Positions 57,491 to 64,000 of a stretch of 64,000 nucleotides of DNA are shown one piece after another. A program made the position numbers and the translations under genes. Source of the DNA: Enchytraeus crypticus (taxonomy: Eukaryota > Annelida > Clitellata > Enchytraeida > Enchytraeidae); assembly GCA_905160935.1 (NCBI GenBank), contig CAJHZI010000624.1:61001-125000 (forward strand), written 5' to 3'. Position 1 is the stretch's first letter, and the number at the start of each line of letters is the position of its first letter. The notes under the pieces were generated by a model. It was given only the letters and a program-made list of their open reading frames with translations, was not told where the DNA came from and searched no databases.

Positions 57491-58844
57491 TTTAATTCTC
57501 CTTTAATAATTTCGGCGAGTCATAATTGTACAACTTGCAGGGCCTTCTTGGCCATATAAGCGATGACGCAGGGTACGTCACGAAATTCTCCGGAGGTACC
57601 TGAAAATCAAACTTAGGGGTGTTCCGTACTATAACCTGATACCACACTAAATGGCGTTTTGCATCATAGGCCAAACGGGGGAAGACACCCCTATGTAGAA
57701 GTACATAACAACAATGGAGTGTATTATGGAAGAGCGGGTATTTAATTTACGAAGCGTTTCATGCTAGTGCTGAAATTAGTAGTAACTGTATTTAAGTTTC
57801 TTATAATGCATTTTTATTGTTCTACGATCATATGTGTGTGTATATATGTATGTGTGATGTATCTTGATCCTGTCTGTTTTTTGACGAATAAAGAAATGAA
57901 TATAATTCCACATTAAAAACATAACTGGAAACTGATATGGCACGTTGCATGCAAGGGTAACACATTTTGCGCAAAAATAGAAAAATACAGGAGAATTCCA
58001 TAAATAATTTTCTCTTTTATTTTACAGCTAAAAATTGAATCAACAACAACTTCTATGCAATTTTTCGGCATATCGGTGCATAATTTAAAACACAGAACAT
58101 AATAATATTAGGCCTATATACAAAACTTTGATAACAAATGCAGCCCATATACGAAGGTATATTCAACTAAAATCAGTCCCTCTTCCTCATTAAATTGATT
58201 TTGCAAAATTTTGTTCTCAATAAATTCAATTATAAGTTGATCAATTTTAAAATACGACAAAAACTAGAAAACACTATTCGTACTACTACTGCGCAATAGA
58301 GATCAACATTTATTGTTTTCTATTTTAATTAGAACTTGTAATTAACAGATTGAAGTCATGTATGACATATGACATATATCTACGACATATATGTCATATA
58401 TGCATGGCATACATGTCGTAACTTGCAACATTAAAAATATGTCTTAAGCTACAGTCCTATAGCTTATTAAAAATTAGGCCACACTGGTCTTTGTTTCGAG
58501 AAATGATACAGGTAGCTTGAGATTTAATCATTATATATGACGTTATTTACTGTAAACGTTTTATTAAATGCATAAGAAGTTTTGTAAAATATATGAAAGT
58601 AGTGATAAAACTAGCCTCATATAGCTTGGCACGGCATCTCTTTAAATTACTTTAAGCTACACTCAGACAAATAGCAGAGTATTAAAAGGTTGTCCATAGC
58701 AGAAAATCTAAATCTAAAATTATTGTTGCTGCAGCTGAACAAAAACACAGCCCATTAGTATGAAATCAACTTACACTAAATTGTTATATGGAACGAGATT
58801 GTTACTAGTTCAGTTAATATGCAAGGAATACAGGAATTAGTGAA

Positions 58845-63629
<4,785 letters not shown>

Positions 63630-63925
63630 CTACACACACACATACATACATATATCACACATACATACATACATACATACACATACATATACACATACAC
63701 ACTTACACCCAAACGTACATAAATACATGCATGCATACATACATACAAACACAGTGTTACACACACACATACATACAATCAAACACACACACACACATAC
63801 ACACACATACATACATACAAGCATACATATATATATATATACAAACGTACATACATACATACACATACACACACACTTATGTACACACATTCATACAAAA
63901 ATACATACACACATACATACATAAT
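63630..63925. repeat. (CATA)n/(CA)n array at YIPF4 acceptor
   Basis: acatacatacacacac simple sequence from the acceptor at 63629 outward, about 295 bp. Confidence 0.9.
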
Positions 63926-64000
63926 CAATCACTAAGAATTTAACGTCCGGTTTCTCGCCATAAGTCAATGTCAGGGACGTCTCTTGCAAACTCTACACAA
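63925..64000 (-). repeat. SINE F fragment cut by window end
   Basis: Minus strand: gagacgtccctgacattgac, ttatggcgagaaaccggacg, ttaaattcttagtgattgat. Same tail as 13335-13400 and 45815-45940. Confidence 0.8.

Overview
The window is nuclear DNA from an invertebrate animal. It is AT-rich and intron-rich, and crowded with microsatellites, minisatellites, SINEs, LINE remnants and DNA transposons. I cannot name the phylum from sequence alone. Animal identity rests on three clearly orthologous housekeeping genes whose exons I traced by hand from splice sites, reading phase and family motifs: NPRL2, EMC3 and YIPF4, all on the minus strand.

Layout. 1-4493: repeats, no gene seen. 4494-11393 (+): a six-exon gene I do not recognise; its last exon meets an in-frame TAA and the same frame then stays open for 240 more codons. 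11394-21000: repeat-rich intergenic DNA. 21906-23702 (-): an intronless 598-aa gene with three winged-helix-like repeats and an OB-like segment (tentatively Egalitarian-like N-terminus). 24000-29600: SINEs, CR1/L2-type LINE remnants, a hAT-type element with 8-bp target duplications (27170-27913) and a MULE-like element with 9-bp target duplications (29188-29600). 29650-41218 (-): NPRL2, ten exons, with an intact DD37E Tc1/mariner element (31600-33182) in its last intron. 45260-52632 (-): EMC3, eight exons. 52633-59391: intergenic, with a large GATA/GA block. 59392 to beyond 63629 (-): YIPF4, last five coding exons; its 5' end lies outside the window.

The gene products act in separate processes. 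NPRL2 is a GATOR1 subunit restraining TORC1, EMC3 is a core subunit of the ER membrane protein complex, and YIPF4 is a Golgi membrane protein. No operon-like cooperation is implied.

The most striking observation is structural. At least a dozen exon edges or gene ends are themselves the repeat unit, or a founding copy, of an adjacent tandem array. Each array lies on the intron or 3'-UTR side, and each unit carries a copy of the exon end with its splice donor, splice acceptor or stop codon. This occurs in all four minus-strand genes. Two NPRL2 arrays have units of 30 bp and 45 bp, are open in the exon's frame, and could add 10- or 15-residue blocks by use of a distal splice site. In EMC3 the C-terminus and stop codon are encoded inside a 53-bp minisatellite. 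I regard this exon-edge minisatellite pattern as the candidate undescribed system of the window.

A second pattern is that many microsatellites sit at the 3' tails of particular transposon families: (GA)n at a LINE tail, (TTA)n and (TTGA)n at two SINE tails, (CAT)n at another repeat. Several SINE families with different heads share a similar stretch ending in gacgttaa.
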